DNA from: Streptosporangiaceae bacterium
GTDB lineage: Bacteria > Actinomycetota > Actinomycetes > Streptosporangiales > Streptosporangiaceae
NCBI GenBank assembly: GCA_030041135.1
Contig: JASHOL010000098.1
Location: 1-37,350, forward strand
Length of the DNA: 37,350 bases
Direction of reading: 5' to 3'
The notes under the pieces were generated by a model that ran no database searches, was not told the origin of the DNA, and worked only from the letters and a program-made list of their open reading frames with translations. Numbering within the stretch: position 1 is the stretch's first letter; each line of letters opens with the position of its first letter. This document shows positions 23,473 through 31,006 of the stretch, piece after piece. The position numbers and the translations under genes were made by a program.

Positions 23473-24447
23473 GCGGAGGAACCCGATCATCGCGTCGGTG
23501 ACTTCGGCGGGCCGCTCCTGCTGGGTCCAGTGCCCGCAGCCGGGCAGGATGATCGACTCGGTCAGTTTCGGCACCACGTCGGCCAGCCCGTCGACCGGGG
23601 TGAACCCGATGACCGGGTCCTTGCTGCCCGCGATGAACACCGCGGGCACCTGGACCGGCGCGTGCCGCCACGCACCGGTCAGCTCCCAGTTCTTGTCTAG
23701 GTTGCGGTACCAGTTGAGCGGGCCGGTGAAGCCGGACTGCGCGTACTGCGCGACGTAGGCATCGATGTCCCCCTCGGTCAGCCAGGCTGGCAGCGAGGCC
23801 GGATCCGAGCCGGCGTCAAGGAACCCGCCGCCGGACGGGATCAGCGTCATCCCTGGCCCATCGCCGGACAGGCTGCAGAGCACGTTGCGGAACGTGCGCT
23901 CGGGGTCGCGGCCCAGCTCAGCTTCGGCGACGCCCGGCTGCTGGAAGTAGACCATGTAGAAGCTCTCGCCAAGCACCGAGCGCAGCATCGCGATCGGCGC
24001 GGCGCTGCCGCGCGGCCGGTACGGCACGCTGAGCGCGATCACTCCCCGGACCCGGTCGGGCCGGAACAGGCCCGCGTGCCAGGCCACCGGCGCGCCCCAG
24101 TCGTGCCCGGCGACGACGGCCTGCTCGGCGCCGAGCGCGTCCATCAGCGCGATCACGTCGCCGGTCAGGTGCAGCATCGTGTAGTCGCCGATCTCCGGCG
24201 CCCGGCCCGGCGTTTCCGGTGGGCCGGTCTGGCAGTAGCCGCGCTGATCGGGCGCCACCGCGTGGTATCCGGCCCCGGCCAGCGCGGCAAGCTGGTGGCG
24301 CCAGGAGTACCAGCTCTCGGGGAACCCGTGCAGCAGTATCACGAGCGGGCCCGTTCCCGCCTCGGCGATGTGCATGCGCAAGTCACCGGCCTGGACGTAA
24401 CGGTGCGCCACGCCGGGAACCTCGCCTGCCACGGTTGTGCCGGTCAT
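23461..24447 (-). CDS. Epoxide hydrolase-like alpha/beta hydrolase
   Basis: This is a 328-residue protein. HGFPESWYSWRHQ (40-52) is the oxyanion motif HGFP. GHDWGAPVAW (114-123) carries the nucleophile Asp116, which marks the epoxide hydrolase/haloalkane dehalogenase branch rather than esterases. A cap domain and the terminal GCGHWTQQERP histidine are present. The expected reaction is hydrolysis of an epoxide to a diol in the cytoplasm. ATG at 24447 is preceded by an AT-poor gap. It is not part of an obvious pathway here. Confidence 0.88.
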   Translation of the reverse strand: MTGTTVAGEVPGVAHRYVQAGDLRMHIAEAGTGPLVILLHGFPESWYSWRHQLAALAGAGYHAVAPDQRGYCQTGPPETPGRAPEIGDYTMLHLTGDVIALMDALGAEQAVVAGHDWGAPVAWHAGLFRPDRVRGVIALSVPYRPRGSAAPIAMLRSVLGESFYMVYFQQPGVAEAELGRDPERTFRNVLCSLSGDGPGMTLIPSGGGFLDAGSDPASLPAWLTEGDIDAYVAQYAQSGFTGPLNWYRNLDKNWELTGAWRHAPVQVPAVFIAGSKDPVIGFTPVDGLADVVPKLTESIILPGCGHWTQQERPAEVTDAMIGFLRGLG

Positions 24448-24548
24448 GGCCGGAGGATAGCGCGCGGACCCGTGACGCAGCCGGTACTCAGCGTCATACC
24501 GAAGCCTTTATCACCAATTGGCCAGGCAAGTCATGCCAGCACGGAGCA

Positions 24549-24570
24549 TCCTGTAAAACAGGAATACTAT
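24549..24570 (+). promoter_or_regulatory. Perfect palindrome and -10 box before an unknown gene
   Basis: TCCTGT-AAA-ACAGGA (24549-24563) is a perfect dyad immediately followed by TACTAT (24565-24570), a good -10 hexamer. A repressor bound there would block the promoter of the gene at 24589. Confidence 0.45.
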
Positions 24571-24588
24571 TCGCCCACAGGGGGGCCC

Positions 24589-25092
24589 GTGAGTCGCAGG
24601 GTGCTTCGGCTGGAGATTCCGGTCTTCCCGGAGCGCATGATGTTCCGGGTGCACGACCCGATAGCGCATGCGGACGCTCCCGACGCGCCGGGGCCGCCGA
24701 TCGAGGCACTGATCAGCACAAGCCGGGATCAGCTGATCGTGGCCTGCGCCCAGCAGCACCTGGGCGTGCAGCTGACAGTCGAGGAGTGGGACGACGCCCC
24801 GCCGCCGTTCAGCGACGGCTACGAGGACGAGGCCAAGTGCGTGCTGTACCTTCGCGGCGAGCTCAGCGTCGACATGGGTTCTGCGGGGAAAGCCGTGTCG
24901 GGCCTGCGACTGTCCGGCGGGGTAGGCGATTACGGCGTGCGCATCTACACCAGGAACCGGGTGGCGGCGCTGCAGAGTTACGCCGAGCTCTTCGAAGAGC
25001 ACGATGACCCGCTCGGGGATGACTTCCAGCAGGCGCGCAAGCAACTCGAGGGCATGGAGCAGTACCTGCTGCAGCTGTGGCGAGAGTCGTGA
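24589..25092 (+). CDS. Hypothetical protein
   Basis: This is a 167-residue soluble, acidic protein of unknown family. GTG at 24589 follows an AGGGGGG purine run; longer in-frame readings overlap the divergent epoxide hydrolase gene and look non-coding. The N-terminal strand VLRLEIPVFPERMMFRV is followed by an acidic central region and a C-terminal helix (DDFQQARKQLEGMEQYLLQL) likely to pack or dimerise. Its tight palindromic promoter suggests regulated expression. Convergent with the DUF3040 gene. Confidence 0.7.
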   Translation: MSRRVLRLEIPVFPERMMFRVHDPIAHADAPDAPGPPIEALISTSRDQLIVACAQQHLGVQLTVEEWDDAPPPFSDGYEDEAKCVLYLRGELSVDMGSAGKAVSGLRLSGGVGDYGVRIYTRNRVAALQSYAELFEEHDDPLGDDFQQARKQLEGMEQYLLQLWRES

Positions 25093-25107
25093 CGGGGGTC
25101 CGCCCCG
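25093..25107. terminator. Small GC hairpin between convergent genes
   Basis: CGGGG (25093-25097), a 5-nt loop and CCCCG (25103-25107) fill the 19-bp gap between the hypothetical gene and DUF3040. The stem is short, so terminator strength is uncertain. Confidence 0.3.
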
Positions 25108-25111
25108 GCCG

Positions 25112-25531
25112 CTAGTGCTGCGGTGCGCCCGAGTTCCCTGCGTCCTTCGACGCGCCGGAAGCCTTGGCACCCTTCGCGCCGGCTGACGTCTTCGCCGCGT
25201 TCATCGTGGCCCGGTTGCTATGCCCGGCCGACGTGGCCGACGTTCTGGACGACGGCGCGGTCTTCGCGGCGGCTGAAGGTGTGCCCCGCGGCGCGTGGTC
25301 GTTCCGCATGTGATTCGCGAACGGGCTGACCACGAAGACCATGACCGTGACCGCCGCGATGAGCGCGAGCGCGAGGACACCGCCAATTGTGCGGGCGTGC
25401 TGAACCTTCATGGGACCCGGCAGCCGCGGCTGACCGAACGAGCCGAGACGCGCTGCCAGCCGGGGATCGTCAGCGGCGAGATTACGCTCCATCTCGTCAA
25501 GGATGCGCTGCTCATCCTGCGACAAGGCCAC
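25112..25531 (-). CDS. DUF3040 membrane protein
   Basis: This is a 139-residue protein. The N-terminus after GTG at 25531 reads ALSQDEQRILDEMERNLAAD, followed by DPRLAARLGSF, the defining DUF3040 segment. A transmembrane helix (about 50-70, GGVLALALIAAVTVMVFVV) is followed by an Ala/Ser/Thr/Lys-rich low-complexity tail. The start is supported by GGAGGTGGC upstream; longer in-frame readings lack coding character. DUF3040 proteins are widespread small actinobacterial membrane proteins of unknown function. This tail is longer than in most members and replaces the usual second helix. Confidence 0.88.
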   Translation of the reverse strand: MALSQDEQRILDEMERNLAADDPRLAARLGSFGQPRLPGPMKVQHARTIGGVLALALIAAVTVMVFVVSPFANHMRNDHAPRGTPSAAAKTAPSSRTSATSAGHSNRATMNAAKTSAGAKGAKASGASKDAGNSGAPQH

Positions 25532-25711
25532 AGCGCCACCTCCCTGGAGATGCCTACCTGCGGGCCCGCTCCCCGCCCGGGCCCTTCCACTCATTTTTTA
25601 CTAGGCCTTTGCTGACGGCAAGAGGAAGCTGAGTTGCCGCTGCTAGATCGCGGTTGCAGCCGGGCCGACTGTCCCGAGTCGTCCCGCGATAATCCGGTCG
25701 GACCAGGCCAG

Positions 25712-25759
25712 TCGAAAAGATATTTGATATAGTCGAACACTTATTCTAGAGTGACGACC
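25712..25759 (+). promoter_or_regulatory. Promoter with LexA/SOS-box-like sites for the radical SAM gene
   Basis: TTGATA (25724-25729), a 17-bp spacer, TAGAGT (25747-25752) and 7 nt lead to ATG 25760. In the spacer TCGAAC-ACTT-ATTCTA (25733-25748) matches the actinobacterial SOS box TCGAAC-N4-GTTCGA at 10 of 12 positions. A weaker site TCGAAA-AGAT-ATTTGA (25712-25727) precedes it and overlaps the -35 box. Confidence 0.55.
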
Positions 25760-27439
25760 ATGCGCTGGGACAGCCTGCGGCTCGCCGGCGACGGCGGCCA
25801 GGACGGCGGGGACGGCGGGGCGGCGCCTGCCCTGTTCGAGCGTGCCGCCGTGACGCGGACCTTCGACACTCCCGGCTTCCGCGGGATCACGTTCCACGAG
25901 GTGCACGCTAAGTCGATCATCAGCAAGGTTCCCGAGGCCTCGCGGGTGCCGTTCCGCTGGACCATCAACCCGTACAGGGGCTGCAGCCATGCGTGCAGGT
26001 ACTGCCTCTCGGGTGAGACGCCGGTGTTGATGGCCGATGGCCGGACCAAGCCCATCGCCGACCTTCGTCCGGGTGACGCGATCTACGGCACGGTCCGACG
26101 TGGCTCCTACCGCCGTTACGTCAAGACCACGGTCCTTGCACAGTGGCAAACGGTCAAGCACGGCTACCGGATCACGCTAGAAGATGGCACCAGCCTGACA
26201 GCGAGTGGCGATCACCGGTTCCTGACCAGTCGAGGCTGGAAGCACGTCACCGGGACCGAGCACGGCGCCGCTCGCAGGCCGCACCTGACGCCGGGCAGTG
26301 AGCTGGTCGGACCGGGCTGCTTCGTCGAACTCGTGGCCAACGGTGTGGCGGTCAAGAGCGATGCCCGGCTGAAGGTGACGTCGATCGAGCCGCTCGGGCT
26401 CGAGCTGCCGATGTATGACATCACCACCGGTACTGGGGACTTCATAGCAAACGGCGTGATCAGCCATAACTGCTTTGCCAGGAACACGCATACCTACCTC
26501 GACATGGATGCCGGGCACGACTTCGACTCGCAGATCGTCGTCAAGGTCAATGCGGTTGAGTTGCTCCGCAAGGAACTCGCGGCACCGCGCTGGCGCGGTG
26601 AGCACATCGCGATGGGCACGAACGTCGACTGCTACCAGCGGGGCGAGGGCCGCTACCGGCTCATGCCCGGCATCATCCAGGCGCTCACGGAGGCGGCGAA
26701 TCCGTTCTCGATCCTGACCAAGGGCACGCTGATCCTGCGCGACATCGACCTGCTGTCCGCGGCGGCCGACGTCACCGACGTCGGGCTCAACGTGTCGGTC
26801 GGATTTGTCGATAAAGAGCTTTCCCGGCTTATTGAGTCAGGGACCCCCGCGCCCGAGCGCCGGCTGGCGGCGTGCGCCGAGCTCAACCAGCGCGGCCTGA
26901 GCTGCGGCGTGCTCATGGGCCCGGTGATCCCTTACCTCACCGACTCCCCCGCGGCGCTTGAGCGCACGGTCAGGGAGATTGCCGCGTCCGGTGCCGCGCA
27001 CGTGACGCCGATCGTGCTGCACCTGCGGCCCGGAGCGCGGGAGTGGTTCCTGAGCTGGCTGCAGGAGAACCGGCCTGACCTGATCGGCCCCTACGCGCGG
27101 CTGTACGGGCGCCGCGCCTACGCTCCGGCGGACTATCAGCGCAAGATCGCCGATCAGGTGACGGAGCTGGCGCGGAAGTACGGCGTGGGCCGGACGACCC
27201 CGGCCGGCGCGCGCCGCCTTCGGGTTACGCCGCGCGGCGACTGGCCGGACGGGCTCGGCCCGAGCACGGATACCGGTCAGGGCGCCGGCGAGCGGCCGGG
27301 TTCCGGCCAGGAGACGCCGGGCGACGGACGGCAGCCAGGTTCTCGCAAACAGGCGCCGCTCTCCGGCGGCCGGCCGGGTTCCGGCCAGCCGGTGCCGCCC
27401 GCCGCGGCGCCGGCGGATATTCAGCTCACGCTGCTATGA
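25760..27439 (+). CDS. Rv2578c-family radical SAM protein interrupted by a mini-intein
   Basis: This is a 559-residue precursor. Extein N (1-81) ends NPYRGCSHACRY, holding the first two cysteines of the CxxxCxxC radical SAM motif (Cys75, Cys79). A 156-residue intein (82-237) follows. Extein C resumes CFARNTHTYLDM, so Cys238 becomes the third cluster cysteine after splicing. The spliced product is about 403 residues and belongs to the spore photoproduct lyase-related Rv2578c group. The C-terminal 100 residues are Gly/Pro-rich and end IQLTLL. ATG at 25760 is preferred over GTG 25751 because of the promoter spacing. Its 3' end overlaps the convergent rhodanese gene by 6 bp. DNA repair is inferred, not shown. 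Confidence 0.92.
   Translation: MRWDSLRLAGDGGQDGGDGGAAPALFERAAVTRTFDTPGFRGITFHEVHAKSIISKVPEASRVPFRWTINPYRGCSHACRYCLSGETPVLMADGRTKPIADLRPGDAIYGTVRRGSYRRYVKTTVLAQWQTVKHGYRITLEDGTSLTASGDHRFLTSRGWKHVTGTEHGAARRPHLTPGSELVGPGCFVELVANGVAVKSDARLKVTSIEPLGLELPMYDITTGTGDFIANGVISHNCFARNTHTYLDMDAGHDFDSQIVVKVNAVELLRKELAAPRWRGEHIAMGTNVDCYQRGEGRYRLMPGIIQALTEAANPFSILTKGTLILRDIDLLSAAADVTDVGLNVSVGFVDKELSRLIESGTPAPERRLAACAELNQRGLSCGVLMGPVIPYLTDSPAALERTVREIAASGAAHVTPIVLHLRPGAREWFLSWLQENRPDLIGPYARLYGRRAYAPADYQRKIADQVTELARKYGVGRTTPAGARRLRVTPRGDWPDGLGPSTDTGQGAGERPGSGQETPGDGRQPGSRKQAPLSGGRPGSGQPVPPAAAPADIQLTLL
26003..26470 (+). other. Mini-intein in the radical SAM cluster motif
   Basis: The intein starts with Cys1 in CLSGETPVLMADGRTKPIAD (block A) and has a block B segment LTASGDHRFL with the SxxH pattern. 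It ends with block F/G DFIANGVISHN followed by Cys+1. With 156 residues it lacks a homing endonuclease domain. All residues for standard class 1 splicing (Cys1, block B His, penultimate His, terminal Asn, Cys+1) are visible. Confidence 0.93.
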
Positions 27440-27832
27440 GCCGCCGGTCACCGGAAGGCCCGCAGCCTGCCAGGCCCTGAATCCGCCGGCCACGTCGGTG
27501 GCCAGGTGCACGCCAAGCTCCTGCAGCGCGGCGGCTGCGAGGCTGGATGTGTAGCCCTCCGAGCAGACCACGATGACCCGCAGGTCGTAGCCGGCCACCG
27601 GCAGCCGGGCCTCGGACGCCGGATCGAACCGCCACTCCAGGACGTTGCGCTCGACGATCATCGCGCCTGGGATCTCGCCTTCGGCGGCCCGCTGCGCGGC
27701 CGGGCGGATGTCGACCAGGACGGCGCCGTCGCCGATCGCGGCGCAGGCCTGGGCCGGGCTCAGGCGCCCAAGTCGGGTCCTGGCCCTGTCCAGGACCTCG
27801 TCAATGGTGAGCGCCCCCGCCGGCTTGCTCAC
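27434..27832 (-). CDS. Rhodanese-like sulfurtransferase
   Basis: This is a 132-residue single-domain rhodanese. VLVDIRPAAQRAAEGEIPGA is the CH2A segment, and VVCSEGYTSSLAA forms the active-site loop with the persulfide cysteine. It would carry sulfane sulfur in the cytoplasm. Its ATG overlaps the stop of the upstream cysteine dioxygenase by 4 bp (27829-27832), so the two are coupled. The pairing suggests a role in handling sulfur released from cysteine. Its 3' end overlaps the radical SAM gene. Confidence 0.9.
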   Translation of the reverse strand: MSKPAGALTIDEVLDRARTRLGRLSPAQACAAIGDGAVLVDIRPAAQRAAEGEIPGAMIVERNVLEWRFDPASEARLPVAGYDLRVIVVCSEGYTSSLAAAALQELGVHLATDVAGGFRAWQAAGLPVTGGS

Positions 27833-28374
27833 CAGTCCAGCTCCGCGTGATCTGTGCGCACGAGGGTCAGCCCGGAGGACGTCATCTCATACCTGCGCAT
27901 GGCGGTCAGCGGCGGCGAGTAGGCGTGCACGCTGACAGCAGGGACGGCCGAGACGTTGGCCATGTCGTGCAGGTGCTGCTCGCCGAACGACCTGACCGTG
28001 CCCTCGGGGGCTGGCCGGTGCCGCAGCTGGAGGCTGCCCGGCCTGGCCAGGGTCTCCCGCAAGGCTCCCTGGGCGACCGCGAACGCGCCCGCGGCCTCGC
28101 CGTGATCATGCAGGCCGGTCCGCTGCCCTGGCAGCCAGCTCAGCAGCCAGATCTCATAGTCCTCGGTGAGTTCCAGCCGGCTGAACCAGCGCGCTTCGGT
28201 GGAGAACATGACCTGGTCCAGCCAGTGGTCCGCGCTCGCAACCCGGCACACGATGCGGCCAAGCCGAGCCGGACTCAGGCCCGGCCAGCCGGTGCGTGGT
28301 CGCTGTCCGCCCTGCACTGCGGTCACGAGGGCTGGCGATGCTTGACTGGCCGAGGCACCTGGCAGAGGTGGCAT
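27829..28374 (-). CDS. Cysteine dioxygenase family protein
   Basis: This is a 181-residue cupin. [18 protein letters not shown] carries the HxH...(E/G) cupin metal motif and the GAF turn, and [20 protein letters not shown] supplies the third histidine. Cysteine dioxygenases use Fe(II) and O2 to oxidise cysteine to cysteine sulfinate. ATG at 28374 gives an N-terminal extension of about 25 Ala/Pro-rich residues; GTG about 16 codons later is an alternative start. It is the first gene of a two-gene unit with the rhodanese. Confidence 0.87.
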   Translation of the reverse strand: MPPLPGASASQASPALVTAVQGGQRPRTGWPGLSPARLGRIVCRVASADHWLDQVMFSTEARWFSRLELTEDYEIWLLSWLPGQRTGLHDHGEAAGAFAVAQGALRETLARPGSLQLRHRPAPEGTVRSFGEQHLHDMANVSAVPAVSVHAYSPPLTAMRRYEMTSSGLTLVRTDHAELDW

Positions 28375-28383
28375 CCTATCAAT

Positions 28384-28400
28384 CCAATCGAGTTAATTGG
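28384..28400. promoter_or_regulatory. Inverted repeat in the cdo/crcB divergent region
   Basis: CCAAT-N7-ATTGG (28384-28388 and 28396-28400) lies in the AT-rich segment just upstream of the dioxygenase start and about 100 bp before crcB. It may be an operator for the dioxygenase promoter. No fluoride-riboswitch-like structure is evident in the 123-bp gap. Confidence 0.3.
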
Positions 28401-28497
28401 TATTCGGTCACGGTAGCACGCCGGGTGCCGTCGCGCAGGTCGCTGCCCTTTACTCTGGTCACCGGGCTAACACGGGATTGGCGCGGAAGGAGGTGCG

Positions 28498-28965
28498 GTG
28501 CCTCCGACACCGGAACAGGCAACGACTGCGCGCCCAGCTACCGCCCGTCCGCATCGCTCGTCCGGCCCTGGCGCCGCCGACGTGGCCGCCGTCGCGCTCG
28601 GCGGCGGGCTGGGCAGCGTGGCCAGATACCTGCTGAACGCCGCGTTCCCGGCCGGCCACGGCTTCCCCTGGGCGATCTTCGCCGTCAACGTGTCCGGCTG
28701 CTTCCTGCTCGGCCTGCTGGTGATCTACATGTTCGAGGTCTGGCCGCCGCGCCGGTTCGTGCGGCCATTCCTGGCGGTCGGCGTCCTCGGCGGGTACACG
28801 ACGTTTTCGACCTACGCCGCCGGGGTCATGACCTTGCTCACCGGGCACGCCGTGGCGCAGGCCGATGCCTATGCTCTGAGCAGTGTGCTGGCCGCCCTGA
28901 TAGCGGTCTGGGTCGGCCTCAAGGCAGGCCGAGTGGCCGCGACCCGGCCGGGAGGTATTCGATGA
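28498..28965 (+). CDS. crcB: Fluoride exporter CrcB/Fluc (first copy)
   Basis: This is a 155-residue, four-helix membrane protein with a hydrophilic N-terminal extension of about 25 residues. Fluc marks are [24 protein letters not shown] (pore Asn) and [12 protein letters not shown] (Phe-box and Na+ site region). Fluc channels export fluoride as dual-topology dimers. GTG at 28498 follows a near-ideal AAGGAGGT. The stop overlaps the DUF190 start (ATGA). Confidence 0.93.
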   Translation: MPPTPEQATTARPATARPHRSSGPGAADVAAVALGGGLGSVARYLLNAAFPAGHGFPWAIFAVNVSGCFLLGLLVIYMFEVWPPRRFVRPFLAVGVLGGYTTFSTYAAGVMTLLTGHAVAQADAYALSSVLAALIAVWVGLKAGRVAATRPGGIR

Positions 28966-29303
28966 CACTGCAGGGACCGGCCCGGCGCATCACGATCTTC
29001 ATTGGCGAATCCGATCGCTTCAACCACAAGCCCCTCTACGCCGAGATCGTGCACCGGGCGCATCAGCGCGGGCTGGCCGGCGCCAGCGTGTTCCGCGGAA
29101 TCGAGGGATACGGCGCATCGTCGCGGATCCATACCAGCAGGCTGCTGTCGCTGAGCGAGGACCTGCCGATGGCGATCATCATCGTGGACACGGCGGACAG
29201 GACCGAGCGGTTCCTTGACGAGATCGCCGAGCTGGTGACGGGCGGCCTCGTCATCGTCGATGACGTGCACGTGCACACGTACGCGGGCGGCAGCCCGTCG
29301 TGA
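28962..29303 (+). CDS. DUF190 family protein
   Basis: This is a 113-residue protein with the DUF190 pattern: [18 protein letters not shown], then [20 protein letters not shown] and a C-terminal hydrophobic strand. The fold is ferredoxin-like/PII-like. Members often sit next to crcB, suggesting regulation of fluoride export, but the biochemistry is not settled. ATG at 28962 overlaps the crcB stop, and its own stop overlaps the second crcB start by 4 bp. Any longer upstream reading in this frame is not coding. Confidence 0.9.
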   Translation: MTLQGPARRITIFIGESDRFNHKPLYAEIVHRAHQRGLAGASVFRGIEGYGASSRIHTSRLLSLSEDLPMAIIIVDTADRTERFLDEIAELVTGGLVIVDDVHVHTYAGGSPS

Positions 29304-29731
29304 CCGTCCTGCTTGTACTGGTCGGCGGCATGATCGGGGCGCCCGCCCGGTACCTGGCCGACCGGGCCGTGCAGGCCCGGCACGACACCGTGTTCCCCTG
29401 GGGCACCTTCGCGGTCAACGTCGGCGGATCGGCCCTGCTCGGCTTCCTGCTCGGCGCCCAGCGGCACCTCGGCCTGCCGTCGCCGGTGCTGGCCCTGCTG
29501 GGCACCGGCTTTTGCGGCGGGCTGACCACGTTCTCGACGTTCGGCTACGAGACTCTGCGGCTGCTCGAGGACGGCGCGATCGGCGAGGCCGGGGTGAACG
29601 TGATCGGCAGCGTGGTCGCCGGCGTGCTGGCCGCGTGGCTCGGCTACCTGCTGGCAGGCGCGCTCTTAGCACGGCATCGGCCTGGTCCGGTCGGCTGCCC
29701 GTGGTGCCCGCACGTAAAGTGGACTGTCTGA
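29300..29731 (+). CDS. crcB: Fluoride exporter CrcB/Fluc (second copy)
   Basis: This is a 143-residue, four-helix protein. Marks are [25 protein letters not shown] and [12 protein letters not shown]. It lacks the N-terminal extension of the first copy and diverges in the loops, which suits fixed opposite topologies in a heterodimer. The C-terminus carries an unusual CPWC pair. GTG at 29300 overlaps the DUF190 stop (GTGA), so all three genes are coupled. Confidence 0.92.
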   Translation: MTVLLVLVGGMIGAPARYLADRAVQARHDTVFPWGTFAVNVGGSALLGFLLGAQRHLGLPSPVLALLGTGFCGGLTTFSTFGYETLRLLEDGAIGEAGVNVIGSVVAGVLAAWLGYLLAGALLARHRPGPVGCPWCPHVKWTV

Positions 29732-29738
29732 GAAGTTC
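29715..29738 (+). promoter_or_regulatory. Candidate -10 region of the isochorismate synthase gene
   Basis: TAAAGT (29715-29720) lies inside the crcB 3' end, 40 nt before the preferred ATG at 29760. No clear -35 box is seen. Confidence 0.3.
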
Positions 29739-29759
29739 ATGGATGCCAGGGAGCAGCCG

Positions 29760-30977
29760 ATGCCACCAGGCTTGACTGTTAAGACAGTCAAGGTGCCTAA
29801 CCCCGGTGACCTGCTTACCCGGCTGCCCGGCCCGGAGGCGTGCGCCTGGATCCATGAGGGCGACGGGCTCGTCGGCTGGGGCGAGGCCGCCCGGATGAGT
29901 GTTCCGGCCGGCGCAGACCGGTTCGCGGCCGGAGAGCGGTGGCTGGCCGCGCTATTCGACGCGGCTCACATCACCGACGACGTCTGCTTGCCTGGAACGG
30001 GGCCGGTCGCCTTCGGCAGCTTCACGTTCGACCCGGACACCGGCGGGTCGATCCTGATCGTGCCGGCCACGATCGTGGCCCGCCGCGGCGGCGTCGCATG
30101 GCTGACCACGATCACCGGGGCGGGCGTCAGGGAGCACGTCAGCGCGGCCGCCTATCCGCCCGACGAGGTGAGGTGGAGCGACGGCAGCCTGACCGCGCCG
30201 CAGTGGGAGCAGGCAGTCAACGCTGCGGTGGCCAGGATCAAGGCCGGAGACCTGCGCAAGGTCGTGCTCGCCCGCGATCTGTACGCGTCCGCGTCGGCGC
30301 CGATCGACAGCCGGATCCTGCTGGCGCGGCTGGCCGCCAGGGCGCCAGGCTGCTACACGTTCGCGTGCGCGGGCCTGGTCGGCGCCACCCCAGAACTGCT
30401 CATCAGCCGCGAAGGCCGGGACGTCAGCTCGCTGGTCCTGGCCGGGACGATGGCGCGCGGCGGCAGCCAGGCCGACGACGCGGCGCTCAGCGCGGCGCTG
30501 CTCGCATCGGCCAAGGATGCCGAAGAGCACCAGTACTCGGTGGACTCGGTCCGCGAACTGCTGGCGCCGCTCTGCGGCCAACTCGCGGTCGATCCCGCGC
30601 CGTTCCTGCTGCAGATGGCCGATTACCAGCACCTGGCCACCAAGGTCACCGGCGTCCTCGCCGGCGACGCCTCGGCCCTAAGGCTCGCGGCCTCGCTGCA
30701 CCCCACGGCGGCGATCTGCGGCACCCCGACCGAGACCGCGCTTGAGCTGATCCGCGAACTCGAGGGAATGGACCGGGGCCGTTACTCCGGCCCGGTCGGC
30801 TGGGTCGACTACCGTGGGAACGGCGAGTGGGGCATCGCGCTTCGCTGCGGCGAGGTTGGCGGCAGCCGGGCGCGGCTGTTTGCCGGGGGCGGCATCGTCG
30901 CCGGGTCGCAGGCTGCGGCCGAACTCGCCGAGACCGAGACCAAGTTCCGGCCGATGCGCCGAGCCCTCGAGGGCTGA
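29760..30977 (+). CDS. Isochorismate synthase (MenF/EntC family)
   Basis: This is a 405-residue chorismate-utilising enzyme. Marks are GATPELLISR, the SLHPTAAICGTPTETAL segment, DRGRYSGPVGW and the C-terminal AGGGIVAGSQAAAELAETE metal/chorismate site. It converts chorismate to isochorismate for menaquinone, siderophore or salicylate synthesis; no partner genes for any of these are in view. ATG at 29760 is preferred because AGGGAG lies 6 nt upstream; ATG at 29739 would add 7 residues. It is followed closely by the LysRS gene. Confidence 0.92.
   Translation: MPPGLTVKTVKVPNPGDLLTRLPGPEACAWIHEGDGLVGWGEAARMSVPAGADRFAAGERWLAALFDAAHITDDVCLPGTGPVAFGSFTFDPDTGGSILIVPATIVARRGGVAWLTTITGAGVREHVSAAAYPPDEVRWSDGSLTAPQWEQAVNAAVARIKAGDLRKVVLARDLYASASAPIDSRILLARLAARAPGCYTFACAGLVGATPELLISREGRDVSSLVLAGTMARGGSQADDAALSAALLASAKDAEEHQYSVDSVRELLAPLCGQLAVDPAPFLLQMADYQHLATKVTGVLAGDASALRLAASLHPTAAICGTPTETALELIRELEGMDRGRYSGPVGWVDYRGNGEWGIALRCGEVGGSRARLFAGGGIVAGSQAAAELAETETKFRPMRRALEG
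29771..29792. promoter_or_regulatory. Perfect palindrome at the 5' end of the isochorismate synthase gene
   Basis: CTTGACTGT-TAAG-ACAGTCAAG has perfect 9-bp arms (29771-29779 and 29784-29792) and covers codons 4-11. It could be an operator or an mRNA hairpin limiting ribosome access. It does not match the iron-box consensus I know. Confidence 0.5.
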
Positions 30978-31006
30978 CGCGCAGGCCGAGGGAGGACGTG
31001 CCAGTC

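Noticed and set aside
28375..28497. Fluoride riboswitch upstream of crcB
   Set aside because: No crcB-motif pseudoknot pattern could be seen in the 123-bp gap.
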